NCBI GenBank assembly: GCA_007693595.1
Contig: REDI01000082.1
Span: 1-64,000, forward strand
DNA from: Deltaproteobacteria bacterium
GTDB taxonomy: Bacteria; Myxococcota_A; UBA796; GCA-2862545
Length of the DNA: 64,000 nt
Direction: 5' to 3'
Made by a program: the position numbers and the translations under genes. Each line of letters begins with the position of its first letter. Position 1 is the first letter of the stretch. The notes under the pieces are model-generated. The model saw nothing but the letters and a program-made list of their open reading frames with translations, ran no database searches and was not told where the DNA came from. Positions 8,401 through 17,081 of this stretch are shown here, piece by piece.

Positions 8401-8907
8401 GTCACCCGCGATCCCGCGGCTCGCGCCGCTCGGGTCGAGGCGCGAGCGCTCCTGGGCGAACGGATCGACTACGACCTACGACAGATGCGCGGGGATCCCA
8501 GAGCCCGGATCTGGCAGCTCGCCCTCACGGACCCCGAGGCCCTGGCCGCCGAAGACGAGTCTTGGTCGCCGGGCCTCGCCCCACGCGAGAGCGCACCGCG
8601 CGGCTTCTCCCCCAACAAGATCCTCGGGTCCGTGAAGGGGGTGTCGGCGTGGAGCTCGACCCTCACCGGGCAAGCGCTGATTCGACATACCGGCGAACAA
8701 GATCTCCCGCCTCCGCTCTCGCTGCTCTACACCGTCGAGGAGCCAGCCTTGGAGCGCCTGCCCTCCGGCGGCCGAGTCGTCAGTCTCTCCGGGGGGGCGC
8801 TCCCTCTGTACGCAGCGATCCGCATCGAGGACAAAGAGCGGATCGTCGGGCTGGGGCACACGTCGGAGTCTGCCAAGCGAGCGCTCGCGAAGGTCGTGTC
8901 GCCCTAG
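5437..8907 (+). CDS. Large exported protein with transglutaminase-like and TPR-like regions
   Basis: 1156 residues. The signal peptide ends near 'AYA|QPAE' (residues about 30-33). The start is either the ATG at 5437 or the GTG at 5455; neither has a good RBS, and I keep the ATG. Residues about 195-340 resemble the transglutaminase-like domain of DUF3857-type proteins, with 'GSGTRSERGLVLLSVLRAAGYD' where active members read 'GxCxDKAxLLxALLRAAG'. The catalytic Cys is not present, so the fold is probably inactive. From about residue 690 to 950 the sequence is Ala/Leu-rich with paired helices (TPR-like, e.g. 'LEDTRRAARHAMTAARLAA'-type). It probably acts as a periplasmic scaffold. It is monocistronic, divergent from the Nudix gene. 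Confidence 0.75.
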   Translation: MQYDAAVSLVSTPTLLVLCLGLPGMGPHVAYAQPAEVAELAQDPAVQVQKHQAFINVYRTRAQGSLTWTVSVLDPERANGTPAPPELDGATSQGASIRFGELRVPSDLSPGAVLTFQGPLKLDSGAYAPSGRFATVPGQVIERAELVVKSSGAPLSVWTDDQGQAEWSSPRFNELRVVWRDLDENDAAEAVWSASDDWLSAGKTLQRQVESLLTSNIGRNFTRELAGYTATSATEAVFESIKLVSGPDVGWSGRPAARVIAEGSGTRSERGLVLLSVLRAAGYDPIPGLYRPGSSDGTVPTSIAVPSMLQRPVIAVPMGDHMLWIDPGAEWVKLPALPSELSGAIAWLPGDLPRQVVAQGSIDGTVSISGEVNPERLGSSTFNLTITATGAARESLRQQLSTLDEKSREAWFQDLVAQAHPDLSRLTLTVSGVRAADRPLSITARGQLGKQVEPITQELYKTPARTVLAPSLAIALPPRISIREEISIPSPPGTRLLTVARAPTTTDPSAIISQRARREAERITLVTEIERPDRHLASGDARRANAALTQATASGPTLLHLTEASPRAARKLRSASLPASERVALEALILYRAARTGPTRRTLKRYIEPIGIGPLYEQLSYYDAPSDLTRELIGLAKTDDQRMATVPILEAMGRRQEAWELAAEAAGTQIHHVRVLARLAMVRLQPESPPDAAKDPEGAERWKDPMELLQEAAASAERAGAAHPDLSALVLAARGRLLLKLGQSEEAELRLADSVAQSNDPLVILDLAQAQIANNAPIQDVRANLDAAIKGASANPEVYGRAADTLSRLGDTRRAARHAMTAARLAATDTLAWSRATQMALADGDLVGALGAARRASDLEPTRVELASELTRLAILARQDEMAAVGLGRGGESPGFGTSASAMELIGEVPEHEFLAVLRHHDEEVTADPGLLSLRAELELASGDRVRAVRDGTLLAARHNMARGTLVAHGASIGAVWNSTSSRALDSIVTRDPAARAARVEARALLGERIDYDLRQMRGDPRARIWQLALTDPEALAAEDESWSPGLAPRESAPRGFSPNKILGSVKGVSAWSSTLTGQALIRHTGEQDLPPPLSLLYTVEEPALERLPSGGRVVSLSGGALPLYAAIRIEDKERIVGLGHTSESAKRALAKVVSP

Positions 8908-9155
8908 CAGCCCTGCAGCCCTGCAGCGCATGCTCCCCGCGCATCACTCACCCGCGACTCCTCTTCGTCCGTCCCCTTCGCCAACAGGCGGCCTCCCTCC
9001 CCTCCGGGGACCGAGACATCGCCGAGCTCGACCTCATGGCCAGCGGCCTATAAAAACGCAGCGCTGAGGTGTCGTCTCCGTGACTCCCTCCACCTCTCGC
9101 CTAGGACCGTTGCACAAACTGCCCAACCGATTACGCCGCGCGGCCGGAGGACCCC

Positions 9156-10838
9156 ATGACCAAGACCCCCTGGTTTCGCCTTCTCTTTATGGGCCTCGCC
9201 ATCGCCTTGTTGGCGCTGAGCGTCTTGCTGCCCGCGCTCACCAGCGCCAACACCCCCGACATGCAGCGCTGCGGCAACCTCCGCTCCGCGGCCGACAGCC
9301 TCTTCGTCGTACCTCGGCCCGAGCTCGCCTGCGTCGACACCCACCCCCGCCTACGCGCCCAGAAGGCCTCGCAGCTTCGCCAGATCCTGGACTCGCGAGC
9401 GCTCCGGGTCCCCGTCCCCTCCCTCCCGCAAGATCCCGACTTCCGCCCCGACGACGGAGGCAACACCTACCAGCTCCTCCCGACCACCGCGCCCTGGTTG
9501 GTGATGGAGCGCAAGCCCGATGGACGATGGGTCTATTCCCAAGACACCATGAACCAGGTCCCCGAGCTCCACCGGCAGACCTTCTCCTGGCTGTCCTTGA
9601 CCTTCCAAGAGAATCTGCCCGCGGTCTTCCATCAGCCGGTGCCTGGGATCGGAGGGATGGGCTGGCAGTGGGCCTTGGGGACGCTCTTGGTGATCATCGC
9701 CGTCACCGCCGGCTTGGTGATGCGCCTCATCGTCCTCAACCAGCTCAAACGACTGGCCACACGACTGAAGCTCAAGGTCGACTCGGACACCTTCAGGCGA
9801 CTGGACAACCCCGTGATGGTCTTCGTCATAGGCGCTATCGTCGCCTGGCGACTCCCCGACATCCAGCTCGACATCAACACCTCGAGCCTCTCCTACCTCT
9901 TCCTCTCCATCCTCCTGGGCGTGTCGGGGGTGCTCATCGCCTCACGCGTCGTAGACGTGCTCGCGGGCTTCTGGGAGGCTCACGCGGAGCAAACCGAGAG
10001 CCGACTCGACAGCCAACTCGTGCCCTTGGTCCGTCAGATCGCGCGGGTCATCGTGTGGGTGGTGGGCGTGCTCTTCGTGCTTCAGAACAACGGCGTCCAG
10101 GTCTGGAGCTTCATCGCTGGCCTCGGGATCGGCTCGCTGGCCTTCGCGCTGGCCGCCCAAGACACCATCGCCAACCTCTTCGGGGCAGTCAACATCTTCC
10201 TCGACAAGCCCTTTCAGGTCGGGGACTGGGTGAGGGTCGGCTCGGTGGAGGGCACGGTCGAGGAGGTCGGATTTCGCAGCTTCCGCGTGCGCACCTTCTA
10301 CAACTCCCTCGTCACGATCCCCAACAGCACCATCACGAACACGAACGTCGACAACCTGGGCGCAAGGCATCGCCGACGGGTTCGGATCACCCTCGGGCTG
10401 ACCTACGACACGCCTCCCGACAAGCTACAGGCCTTCGTCGAGGGCGTTCGCGCGATCCTCTCGAACCACCCAAAGGTCCAAAAGAGCTACGAAGTCCACT
10501 TCTTCGAGTTCGGAGCTAGCTCTCTGAACATCTTGGTGCAGTACCACGTGATCGTCGACACCTGGAGCCAGGAGCTCGAGACTCGCGCGGCCAACTTTCT
10601 TGAGTTCCTTCGACTGGCCGAGGCCTTGGGCGTGAGCTTCGCCTTCCCGAGCACGTCGGTCTACCTCGCGTCGACCCCGGAGCACCCCATGGCCAAACAG
10701 ACCGTGCCCTCCCTCGAAGACCTCGAGGCCACCGCGGCCTCCTTCGGCCCTCAGGGCGAGAGGGCGCGCCCCCTCGGGCCGCAGTTCACCCGCTCCTTCG
10801 TCGCCGGCGCGACCACCCAGCGCGGCGAGGGTGAATAG
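9156..10838 (+). CDS. MscS-family mechanosensitive ion channel
   Basis: 560 residues; GGAGGA lies just before the ATG. An N-terminal hydrophobic segment (about 8-30) leads to a 140-residue presumably periplasmic region. Membrane helices follow at about 170-195, 210-230, 245-270 and 295-315. The pore-lining and beta-domain signature is clear: 'IAGLGIGSLAFALAAQDTIANLFGAVNIFLDKPFQVGDWV' region (about 320-358), then 'GTVEEVGFRSFRVRTF' and 'VTIPNSTITNTNVDN'. A C-terminal alpha/beta domain and a disordered tail end the protein. It is expected to release solutes under osmotic downshock. The N-terminal extension is longer than in E. coli MscS (286 aa), so this belongs to the larger MscS-like group. 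Confidence 0.92.
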   Translation: MTKTPWFRLLFMGLAIALLALSVLLPALTSANTPDMQRCGNLRSAADSLFVVPRPELACVDTHPRLRAQKASQLRQILDSRALRVPVPSLPQDPDFRPDDGGNTYQLLPTTAPWLVMERKPDGRWVYSQDTMNQVPELHRQTFSWLSLTFQENLPAVFHQPVPGIGGMGWQWALGTLLVIIAVTAGLVMRLIVLNQLKRLATRLKLKVDSDTFRRLDNPVMVFVIGAIVAWRLPDIQLDINTSSLSYLFLSILLGVSGVLIASRVVDVLAGFWEAHAEQTESRLDSQLVPLVRQIARVIVWVVGVLFVLQNNGVQVWSFIAGLGIGSLAFALAAQDTIANLFGAVNIFLDKPFQVGDWVRVGSVEGTVEEVGFRSFRVRTFYNSLVTIPNSTITNTNVDNLGARHRRRVRITLGLTYDTPPDKLQAFVEGVRAILSNHPKVQKSYEVHFFEFGASSLNILVQYHVIVDTWSQELETRAANFLEFLRLAEALGVSFAFPSTSVYLASTPEHPMAKQTVPSLEDLEATAASFGPQGERARPLGPQFTRSFVAGATTQRGEGE

Positions 10839-10900
10839 CGGACCGCCAGCTCAACGCACCTCGAGCGGTCGGATGTCGTGAGGCCTTGCGGCGCCTCGAT

Positions 10901-10936
10901 CCGCTCAATCCGCTCGATCCGCTCAATCTGCTCGAT
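10901..10936. repeat. Four 9-bp tandem units (ccgctcaat/ccgctcgat)
   Basis: Units at 10901, 10910, 10919 and 10928 alternate ccgctcaat and ccgctcgat (the last is ctgctcgat). They straddle the stop codon of the minus-strand gene ending at 10923, so the final codons of that gene are part of the repeat. No function is evident. Confidence 0.6.
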
Positions 10937-11552
10937 CGGCCTTTCGGAGAGCTCTTCGGCTCTTGCGGATGCCTTCGTCGGTGCGGAGATCGATCCGCTG
11001 CTGACTCACCCGTGGGCGAACATCGACCTCGCGACCGGAAAACTCATAGACGCCCTTCGGAAGCAGGCCGTCGAACATGCCGGTCTTCTCGACGGTCTCG
11101 ACGGCATGCTCCACCGCTCTGGCGTGGGTAGGATCGAAGGGTGTCTTTTGGGCGCGAAGCGTGGCCTCGCCAGGGTTGCCCGCCAGGTAGACCTGACCGT
11201 AGTTGTCGTCGATAGCCCAGAGAGCCTCGAGGACTTCCTTGTCTTCTTGGAGCTTAGAGGCCGCGACCAAGCGCTCATGCACCACGTGCACGCGGCCGAA
11301 GGCCTGCGCGACCTGCGCGGCGGTCTTGAGGTCTTCAAAGGCAGGCTCGACGCCGGTCTCAAGCATGGCTTGGTACGTTCGCTCCGCACCCGACCACGCG
11401 TTGCGCTTGACGAGGCGCTGAAACTCTTCGTGCAGGCGCTTGTACTCGGCTTTCCGAGCAGACTCGGAGGCGGAAGCCGTCGACGCATCGGAGGACTCGC
11501 CCGCGACGGCGGGCGCCCCCAGAACGAGAGGGAGAAGCAAGAACAAGAACAT
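10923..11552 (-). CDS. Exported protein of unknown function
   Basis: 209 residues from the ATG at 11552 (GGAA 6 nt upstream; an upstream TTG would add four residues). A typical signal peptide 'FLFLLLPLVLGAPAVAG' is followed by a Ser/Ala linker and then helical, charged sequence ('LHEEFQRLVKRNAWSGAERTYQAMLE') that looks like one or two TPR-type helical pairs. The C-terminus is basic. No recognised family. A 230-residue ORF on the opposite strand is a shadow. Confidence 0.7.
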   Translation of the reverse strand: MFLFLLLPLVLGAPAVAGESSDASTASASESARKAEYKRLHEEFQRLVKRNAWSGAERTYQAMLETGVEPAFEDLKTAAQVAQAFGRVHVVHERLVAASKLQEDKEVLEALWAIDDNYGQVYLAGNPGEATLRAQKTPFDPTHARAVEHAVETVEKTGMFDGLLPKGVYEFSGREVDVRPRVSQQRIDLRTDEGIRKSRRALRKADRAD

Positions 11553-11668
11553 TTGCGCTTCCAAGTGTGACGAGAGAGACAGACAAATGAGACCCAGAGG
11601 GGACCCTGACCCATCATAACCGATGATGAGCCCGAGCGCTCCCTACTCCGACTCGCACCGGCAGGCTC

Positions 11669-12193
11669 CTATTCCTCGGGGCCCCGCTGAACGAAGGCCC
11701 AGCGGAGCTCACGAGCAGCTCGGAGCGCGGCGTTGCGGTACGACAGCCCGATCACCATCGCGAGCACGAGGGCGATCGGCACGCTCAAGAACCCTTGCCC
11801 CCTCGCGATCCCCAGCCCTGCAAACCACAACAACGCGACGAGGAGGGTCCAAGGCGGGGCCCAGCGCACGTGCATGTGGACCCCGCGGGTCGAACGTAAA
11901 AAAACGACACAGCCGTGCAGCCCCATGGGAGCGCGCCGGGCGCCGGGCTGAGCCCAGAAGATGGCGCGGCCTTCTCGCTCGAGGACGCGGTAGTCCACCG
12001 AGGCGGTCTGACCGCGCCCCTCGGGCGGAGCGGACAAGGGCTGAAGCTCTTCACCGAGGGGAAACCCGAGGAGATCGTAGGGCCGAAACCCACGGCCGAG
12101 CAAGAATCGCTCGACGAGCAAGCCGATGATCGCCACGGCCCCGATGAAGGCGGCGAAGCCGATGCCTTGGGTGTCGAGCAGCGTCTCGATCAC
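11669..12193 (-). CDS. Integral membrane protein, function unknown
   Basis: 174 residues from a GTG. Hydrophobic helices lie at about 10-30 (GFAAFIGAVAIIGLLVE), 110-130 (TLLVALLWFAGLGIA) and 135-152 (FLSVPIALVLAMVIGL). Between the first and second is a soluble stretch of about 80 residues, with beta-like strands, of a kind seen in photosystem-assembly or PH-like membrane proteins. I cannot assign a family. It is transcribed divergently from the HEAT-like gene starting at 12314. Confidence 0.6.
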   Translation of the reverse strand: MIETLLDTQGIGFAAFIGAVAIIGLLVERFLLGRGFRPYDLLGFPLGEELQPLSAPPEGRGQTASVDYRVLEREGRAIFWAQPGARRAPMGLHGCVVFLRSTRGVHMHVRWAPPWTLLVALLWFAGLGIARGQGFLSVPIALVLAMVIGLSYRNAALRAARELRWAFVQRGPEE

Positions 12194-12313
12194 AGCGCGT
12201 CCGGAGAGGTGGAGAAGGGGGAGCCGACACGCGGTAACCCGAACGCGCAGGCCGAGCGTGATGGCGGGGCGCGCAGGGCTACGCGGCGTCGCGGGCCCGG
12301 GTTACCCCGCCAC

Positions 12314-13639
12314 ATGGTTGAGCTCATTCATGATCGCGAGGCCTTGGTCGAGGTCGCGACCACCTTCTCGGAGCCCGCACGGAGCTGGGCTCGCGCCCTC
12401 CTGGCGCTGTGGTTCCGCGACCTCTCGGCAGGACTGCCCCACGACCACCAAGAATACCCCGCGATCCTGCTCTCGGCGCCTGAGCAGGTCGCTCAAGCCG
12501 TCCACGACATCCTCCAAAGCTCCGCCACCCCTTCGCTCGCCTTCCTTCGAGCCTTGACCCTGGGGCATCGGTACGGGCTCGACCTGGGTCCACCGCAAGC
12601 CTTGGTGTCCGCGCTGCGTCGACATCTGGGCGACAGCGCCTCCGTCGCCTTGAGGGTGGCCGAGCTCCTCGCTCACCTGGGGGAGCTCGACGCCGCGACG
12701 CTCCGAGCGGCGGCGACCGCCCCGACCTCCGAGGCGCGGATCGCGCTTCCGACCCTCGCGATCCGGTTCGGGGTCGAGAAGGGTGGCGGCCTGGAGCTCG
12801 TCCGAAGCACCCTCGCACAGTGTCCACCCCAAGATCTTTATCCGATCCTCTGCGAGTTGGGCCCCGCATGGCCCATCCCGGTCCACGGCCGCGACGCCGA
12901 CGCCGTCGTCACCCACCTGGCCGAGCGCGTGGGGGGCGAGCTTCCCCCGTGCCCGGCCCGAGGCTCGCGCAAGCTCCGCGCAGCGGCCTGGGTGCGCACC
13001 CTCGCCCAGGCACGCACCGACCCCTTCAGCCTCACCGCCCACGCCCTGAGCAACCTCCCGCTCCCCCCCGGCCTCCTCGAGCGCATCGCCGGTATGCTCG
13101 TCATCCTTCGGAGCGACGCAGCCCGCGACCCGGTCCAGTCCATCCTCCAGCACCTTCGATGGGAGCCCCGGATCCTGGCTCAAGCCCGACAGGTGCTCGA
13201 TCCCACTCTCGTCCCTCTGCCCCCTCTCTCCTCCCTTCTGGCCGAAGATCACTTCGGGGCTGCGCTGCTGGTCGCGCCCCATCAGCGCGAGGCGAGCACC
13301 GCGCCCCTCCTAGAGCGCCTCGCGCTCGCTCCGGTCGCACGGGACCTCGCGGGGGCGACCCTCCCCGGATGTGGCGAGGCTCTCCCCGCGCACCTCGAGC
13401 GAGCAGGCGACCGCTCCTCCCTCTTCCGGCTCGCGGCCCTCACCCCGAGCGGACCCGTCCTCGAGACCTTACTGCGCCTACCCATCCCACACGATCCCGA
13501 GGAGCGGGCCGCCTACCTCTTCGCCCTCGCCTCGATGGGGAGCCCGGACTGCGCAGAGCGGGTGCGCCTGATGGCCCATGCGCTTCCCGATCTCGACGCC
13601 CGAGAGGGCCTCGCCTTGCTCGACGCCCTCCACCTCTGA
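12314..13639 (+). CDS. Helical-repeat (HEAT-like) protein, function unknown
   Basis: 441 residues from the ATG at 12314. The open frame extends upstream, but that part has no coding character and overlaps the divergent gene. The protein is made of Leu/Ala-rich amphipathic helices of about 15 residues in pairs ('VALRVAELLAHLGELDAATLRAAAT', 'AYLFALASMG'), suggesting an alpha-solenoid. It has no signal peptide and no membrane segment. It is followed after 11 nt by an exported-protein gene, so the two are probably co-transcribed. No catalytic motif seen. Confidence 0.65.
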   Translation: MVELIHDREALVEVATTFSEPARSWARALLALWFRDLSAGLPHDHQEYPAILLSAPEQVAQAVHDILQSSATPSLAFLRALTLGHRYGLDLGPPQALVSALRRHLGDSASVALRVAELLAHLGELDAATLRAAATAPTSEARIALPTLAIRFGVEKGGGLELVRSTLAQCPPQDLYPILCELGPAWPIPVHGRDADAVVTHLAERVGGELPPCPARGSRKLRAAAWVRTLAQARTDPFSLTAHALSNLPLPPGLLERIAGMLVILRSDAARDPVQSILQHLRWEPRILAQARQVLDPTLVPLPPLSSLLAEDHFGAALLVAPHQREASTAPLLERLALAPVARDLAGATLPGCGEALPAHLERAGDRSSLFRLAALTPSGPVLETLLRLPIPHDPEERAAYLFALASMGSPDCAERVRLMAHALPDLDAREGLALLDALHL

Positions 13640-13650
13640 CCGACGCCCGG

Positions 13651-14598
13651 ATGTGCCCTATGATGATCCTACTCCTCGCCGCCGCAGCCCTGGCAGAGCC
13701 CACCGGCCACGCCCATCCCTCCGAGATCGCGCAGCACAGCGCGCTTTACACCAAGGCCGCCGAGTCCGCGGGCTCAACCTTCCAGTCCCTCGAGTCCAAG
13801 AGCGAGGCTCTCGCCACGGCGCTCCGTGCCTACGAGACCTCCCTCGACCTGCTGGGCAACGACGCGCCCGCCGCCGAGCGGGAGCGCCTCGCGACGCTGC
13901 GAACCACCTTCAACCGCGAGCGCTCCGTGCTCCAGTCCTTCGCGACCACGCTCATGGAGGACTTCGACCAAGAGTTCAGTCAGGCCATGGAGCGGGTGCT
14001 CCCCAAGGGCGCTCAGATCTGTGAGCCCACCGTCAGCGCAGGCGCCAGCCTGCCCGGAGTCGCCTCTCGAACCCAGCCCAACCCAGACTGCGAGGGGCCG
14101 GATCTGAACCAGCAGACCGCAGCCAAGATGGACGCCGATCCTTCTCTGCAGGCCGCCGTCGAAGAGATGCTCAGCTTGGACTGGCCTGAGCTCTCGCTCG
14201 AGCCCGCCTCGCAGGACCCGATCGGGGCCCAGACCTGGATCCAGGTCTACCCCCTCTTCTCAAAGCTGAGGGGCAGCGCCCTCAAGTCCATCGATCGCGC
14301 CGATGAAGAGGCCCGGCTGCCTTTCGCCGCCGCCATCGAGCGAGGAGCGAGCACCGAGGAGCTCGCCACGATGCGCGAGGACGCCAAGGCCATCTCCGAC
14401 AAGACCGCTCGAGCACGCGCCGCGCTCGCGCAGCCCATCCTCGAGGCCATCCGCGCACGTTCCGGGCGCAAGGGCCTGCCCGAGCTCGGCTTCTGCGCCA
14501 ACCCAGAGCTGTTCGGCGGCTGTCGCGGAACCCAAGCCTCGCCGAGTCAGATCGATGCGATCTTGAGCGACAAGAAGGTCCAACGAACGCTACGCTAG
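13651..14598 (+). CDS. Exported coiled-coil protein, function unknown
   Basis: 315 residues from the ATG at 13651 (in-frame ATGs at 13660 and 13663 are equally possible). A short signal sequence 'MMILLLAAAALAEP' is followed by a long helical region: heptad-like sequence at about residues 20-110 ('ESKSEALATALRAYETSLDLL'), and again near 200-265. Four Cys occur in the mature part, two near residues 130-150 and two near 290-300, so disulfides are possible. No family recognised. It is sandwiched tightly between the HEAT-like gene and the prenyltransferase gene (5 nt gap). Confidence 0.65.
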   Translation: MCPMMILLLAAAALAEPTGHAHPSEIAQHSALYTKAAESAGSTFQSLESKSEALATALRAYETSLDLLGNDAPAAERERLATLRTTFNRERSVLQSFATTLMEDFDQEFSQAMERVLPKGAQICEPTVSAGASLPGVASRTQPNPDCEGPDLNQQTAAKMDADPSLQAAVEEMLSLDWPELSLEPASQDPIGAQTWIQVYPLFSKLRGSALKSIDRADEEARLPFAAAIERGASTEELATMREDAKAISDKTARARAALAQPILEAIRARSGRKGLPELGFCANPELFGGCRGTQASPSQIDAILSDKKVQRTLR

Positions 14599-14603
14599 TC
14601 GCC

Positions 14604-15620
14604 ATGCGGCCTGCCCTTCGCGAGCTCCATCCCTACTGGGTGCTCGCCCGCCCCGCCGGGGTCTGGGCGGCCGCGTTGCTCCCGCTCGTGGGCTATGGGT
14701 GGGCTCACTGGGATCGAGCCCTGATCGCTTGGAACCAGGAGTGGGTGCCCCTGCTGCTCCTCGCGTGGCTCAGCCTGAACGTGGGCACACTCTGGCTCAA
14801 CGCCGCTCGCGATCGCGACGTCTCAGACGTGCTCTTCGGACGGGCCGTGCGGATCCCCCGGCGCCTCAGCCTCGCAGGGTATGGCGCCTTGGCGCTGGCC
14901 GTCGGGCTCAGCCTGGTCCTCGAGAACCCATGGATCGCCGGCATGACCGTGAGTTGCGCCATCCTGAGCGTCCTCTACAGCCACCCCAAGACCGCATGGA
15001 AGGGGCACCCCGTGCTCGGCCCGCTCACGAACATCCTCGGCTATGGCATGCTCTCGCCTGGCGTCGGCTATGCCTTGGTCGGTACGCCGCTCACCCAGCG
15101 TACGGTCGTGATCACGATCATCATCGCCCTCATCGTCCTCAGCGCCTACTTCGCCGCCCAGGCCTTCCAAGCCGAGGAGGATCGAGCTCGCGGCGATCGG
15201 ACCCTGGTGGTGACCCACGGCCCACGCGCCACGCTCATCGCGACCCGCATGTGCTTCGGCTCTGCGGTCCTGCTCGGCTTGGCCCTGGTCCTCTTCGGCT
15301 GGCTCCCGCTCGCCCTGCTGGGAGCGCTCCCCGGCCTCTGGTGGATCGACCGGCTGCTCGCCCGCTGGTCCCGCTGCCCCCTGGGCGGCGACGTGAGCGA
15401 CGCCAAGCGCCTGGCGCGGGCGGTCTTCGCGGTGACGGTCCTGACCCTGAGTCTGGCGGCCGGCGACTACATCTACCACAGCGTCTATACCTACCCGGTG
15501 GCCGGCCTCTCGACCCAGGCTGGGCACCCGCCCGACCGCGCCTTGCTTCCGCACCCCATCCTCCGCTCCTACGATGAGGTCTACCGGGCCAGCCATGGTC
15601 GGCCCTACTGGCCAAGCTGA
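14604..15620 (+). CDS. UbiA-family prenyltransferase
   Basis: 338 residues with about eight or nine hydrophobic helices. The two Asp-rich motifs of the UbiA superfamily are visible: 'NAARDRDVSD' (about residues 66-75, the NDxxDxxxD type) and 'EEDRARGDRTLVV' (about 191-203, the DxxxD/YxxxK-like second motif). Members condense a polyprenyl diphosphate onto an aromatic or other acceptor in the inner membrane. Which acceptor is used here is unclear; the neighbouring pentaheme lipoprotein hints at a quinone or heme-linked role but does not prove it. The C-terminal 50 residues after the last helix are unusual for a UbiA protein. Confidence 0.82.
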   Translation: MRPALRELHPYWVLARPAGVWAAALLPLVGYGWAHWDRALIAWNQEWVPLLLLAWLSLNVGTLWLNAARDRDVSDVLFGRAVRIPRRLSLAGYGALALAVGLSLVLENPWIAGMTVSCAILSVLYSHPKTAWKGHPVLGPLTNILGYGMLSPGVGYALVGTPLTQRTVVITIIIALIVLSAYFAAQAFQAEEDRARGDRTLVVTHGPRATLIATRMCFGSAVLLGLALVLFGWLPLALLGALPGLWWIDRLLARWSRCPLGGDVSDAKRLARAVFAVTVLTLSLAAGDYIYHSVYTYPVAGLSTQAGHPPDRALLPHPILRSYDEVYRASHGRPYWPS

Positions 15621-15660
15621 AGGGCCAAGCCAGCGGCTCTGAGCGCGGTTAGTGCCCCTC

Positions 15661-16893
15661 ATGTCTCGTCCCCTCCTTTGGCTCCTGCTGGCCGGCTGCA
15701 ACCGCTCCACCCCGAGTCCTCCTCCACCCCAGCCGCCTCACGGGGCGGTGGAGGGCCCGAGCCAGGGCTTGGAGCGCGACTTGGAGCGCACCCGCTCGTT
15801 CGCCGCCAGCCGCCCCCTCGAAGAGCGGCCACTCGCGGATGGCTTCCAACGTCCCGAGGGTGTGGGCTCCCTTCGCGCAGAAGCGTGCGGGGCGTGTCAC
15901 CCCGAGATCTACGCCGAGTGGGCGGTGAGCACTCACCGTCACGCCTGGGATGATCCTCAGTTCCAAGCCGAGATCACCAAGTCCGACAACCTCTGGCTGT
16001 GCCGAAACTGCCACACCCCCCTCCGGAGCCAGCAGCCGCATTGGCCGGTGGGCCTGGTCGGGGGCGACGTCGAGGCCCCAGAGCTCGTGCCCAACCCCGC
16101 CTTCGACGAGGCGCTCATGCACGAGGGCGTGACCTGCGCCGGCTGCCACGTCCGCCAGGGCACGATCCACGGTCCGGGCCTCTCCAACAGCAGCCCACCA
16201 CACCCCGTCGAGCCTGAACCGACCCTTCGATCTGGAGAGATCTGCCTGCGCTGCCACCAGGCGGAGCGCGTCTACCCGGCCAAGACCTTCGTCTGCACCT
16301 TCACCACCGGCGAGGAATGGCGGCAGAGCCCGCAAGCCTCCCAAGGGGAGACCTGCGTGAGCTGCCACATGCCACAGGTCACGCGCCCCGCGGCCTTGGG
16401 AGGGCCCGAGAGGACGGTCAGACGCCACTGGTTCAAGGGCAGCGGCGTGCCCAAGTTTCCTGATCGCGCGCCTCCCCAAGACGCGCCGCCCTCCCCTGGC
16501 CTGGCGCTGGAGCTCGGACAAGCCAACGGCGCCCTCGAGGTCCGTCTACGCAATGAGGGGGCGGGTCATGCCTTGCCCACCGGCGACCCCGAACGCTGGA
16601 TCCAGATCGACGCGACCTTCTTCGATGGCTCCGGCGCGGAGCTGGAGCCCCGGTGGTCGACCCGCATCGGACAGGAGTGGCGATGGGAGCCAGAGCCCAA
16701 GCGAATGAGCGACAACCGCCTCGCTCCCCACGAGGCGAGGGTGGAGCGGGTCGCCGTGCCCCAAGGCGCGGCGAAGGTGACCGTGCGCGCATCCCATCAT
16801 CGCATGTCCGAAGAGAACGCACGCTGGCACGGTCTGAGCGATTATCCGCTCTCGATCCAGACTCACGAACAGCACCTGGACCTGAGCCCCTAA
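15661..16893 (+). CDS. Pentaheme c-type cytochrome lipoprotein
   Basis: 410 residues from the ATG at 15661. The lipobox LLLAGC puts the lipidated Cys at residue 13, followed by a Pro-rich linker. Five CXXCH heme-attachment motifs are present: CGACH (76-80), CRNCH (114-118), CAGCH (159-163), CLRCH (195-199) and CVSCH (232-236). The spacing and 'CHPEIYAEWAVSTHRHAW' resemble the cytochrome c554 / NapC-NrfA-like multiheme group, where a His upstream gives the distal ligand. Residues 260-410 form a beta-rich domain with no heme motif. Likely an outer-membrane or inner-membrane-tethered periplasmic electron carrier or reductase. It sits 40 nt downstream of the UbiA gene. Confidence 0.88.
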   Translation: MSRPLLWLLLAGCNRSTPSPPPPQPPHGAVEGPSQGLERDLERTRSFAASRPLEERPLADGFQRPEGVGSLRAEACGACHPEIYAEWAVSTHRHAWDDPQFQAEITKSDNLWLCRNCHTPLRSQQPHWPVGLVGGDVEAPELVPNPAFDEALMHEGVTCAGCHVRQGTIHGPGLSNSSPPHPVEPEPTLRSGEICLRCHQAERVYPAKTFVCTFTTGEEWRQSPQASQGETCVSCHMPQVTRPAALGGPERTVRRHWFKGSGVPKFPDRAPPQDAPPSPGLALELGQANGALEVRLRNEGAGHALPTGDPERWIQIDATFFDGSGAELEPRWSTRIGQEWRWEPEPKRMSDNRLAPHEARVERVAVPQGAAKVTVRASHHRMSEENARWHGLSDYPLSIQTHEQHLDLSP

Positions 16894-17081
16894 CGACTCG
16901 ATTCGACCGCGCCGTGCCCCGCCCCAGGGTCCCGAGCCCGTCCATCGCGGTTCGATGAGCCAGCCAGCCACTCGTCGCGCAAGGGAGAATCTCTGTGGTT
17001 CGGACAGCATTTCAGGCCTACGAGCCCTCTCGATGCACCCTCGGCTCCCCCCAGACGGTCCCCCCCTGCTAGGCTTGCGCC

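Noticed and set aside
10878-11570. 230-codon plus-strand ORF beginning with an Ile-Arg-Ser repeat
   Set aside because: Its start lies in a 9-bp repeat and it is antisense to an exported protein with a signal peptide; no protein-like features.
11915-12313. Upstream extension of the HEAT-like gene
   Set aside because: The 133 extra codons are antisense to the divergent membrane-protein gene and lack coding character.
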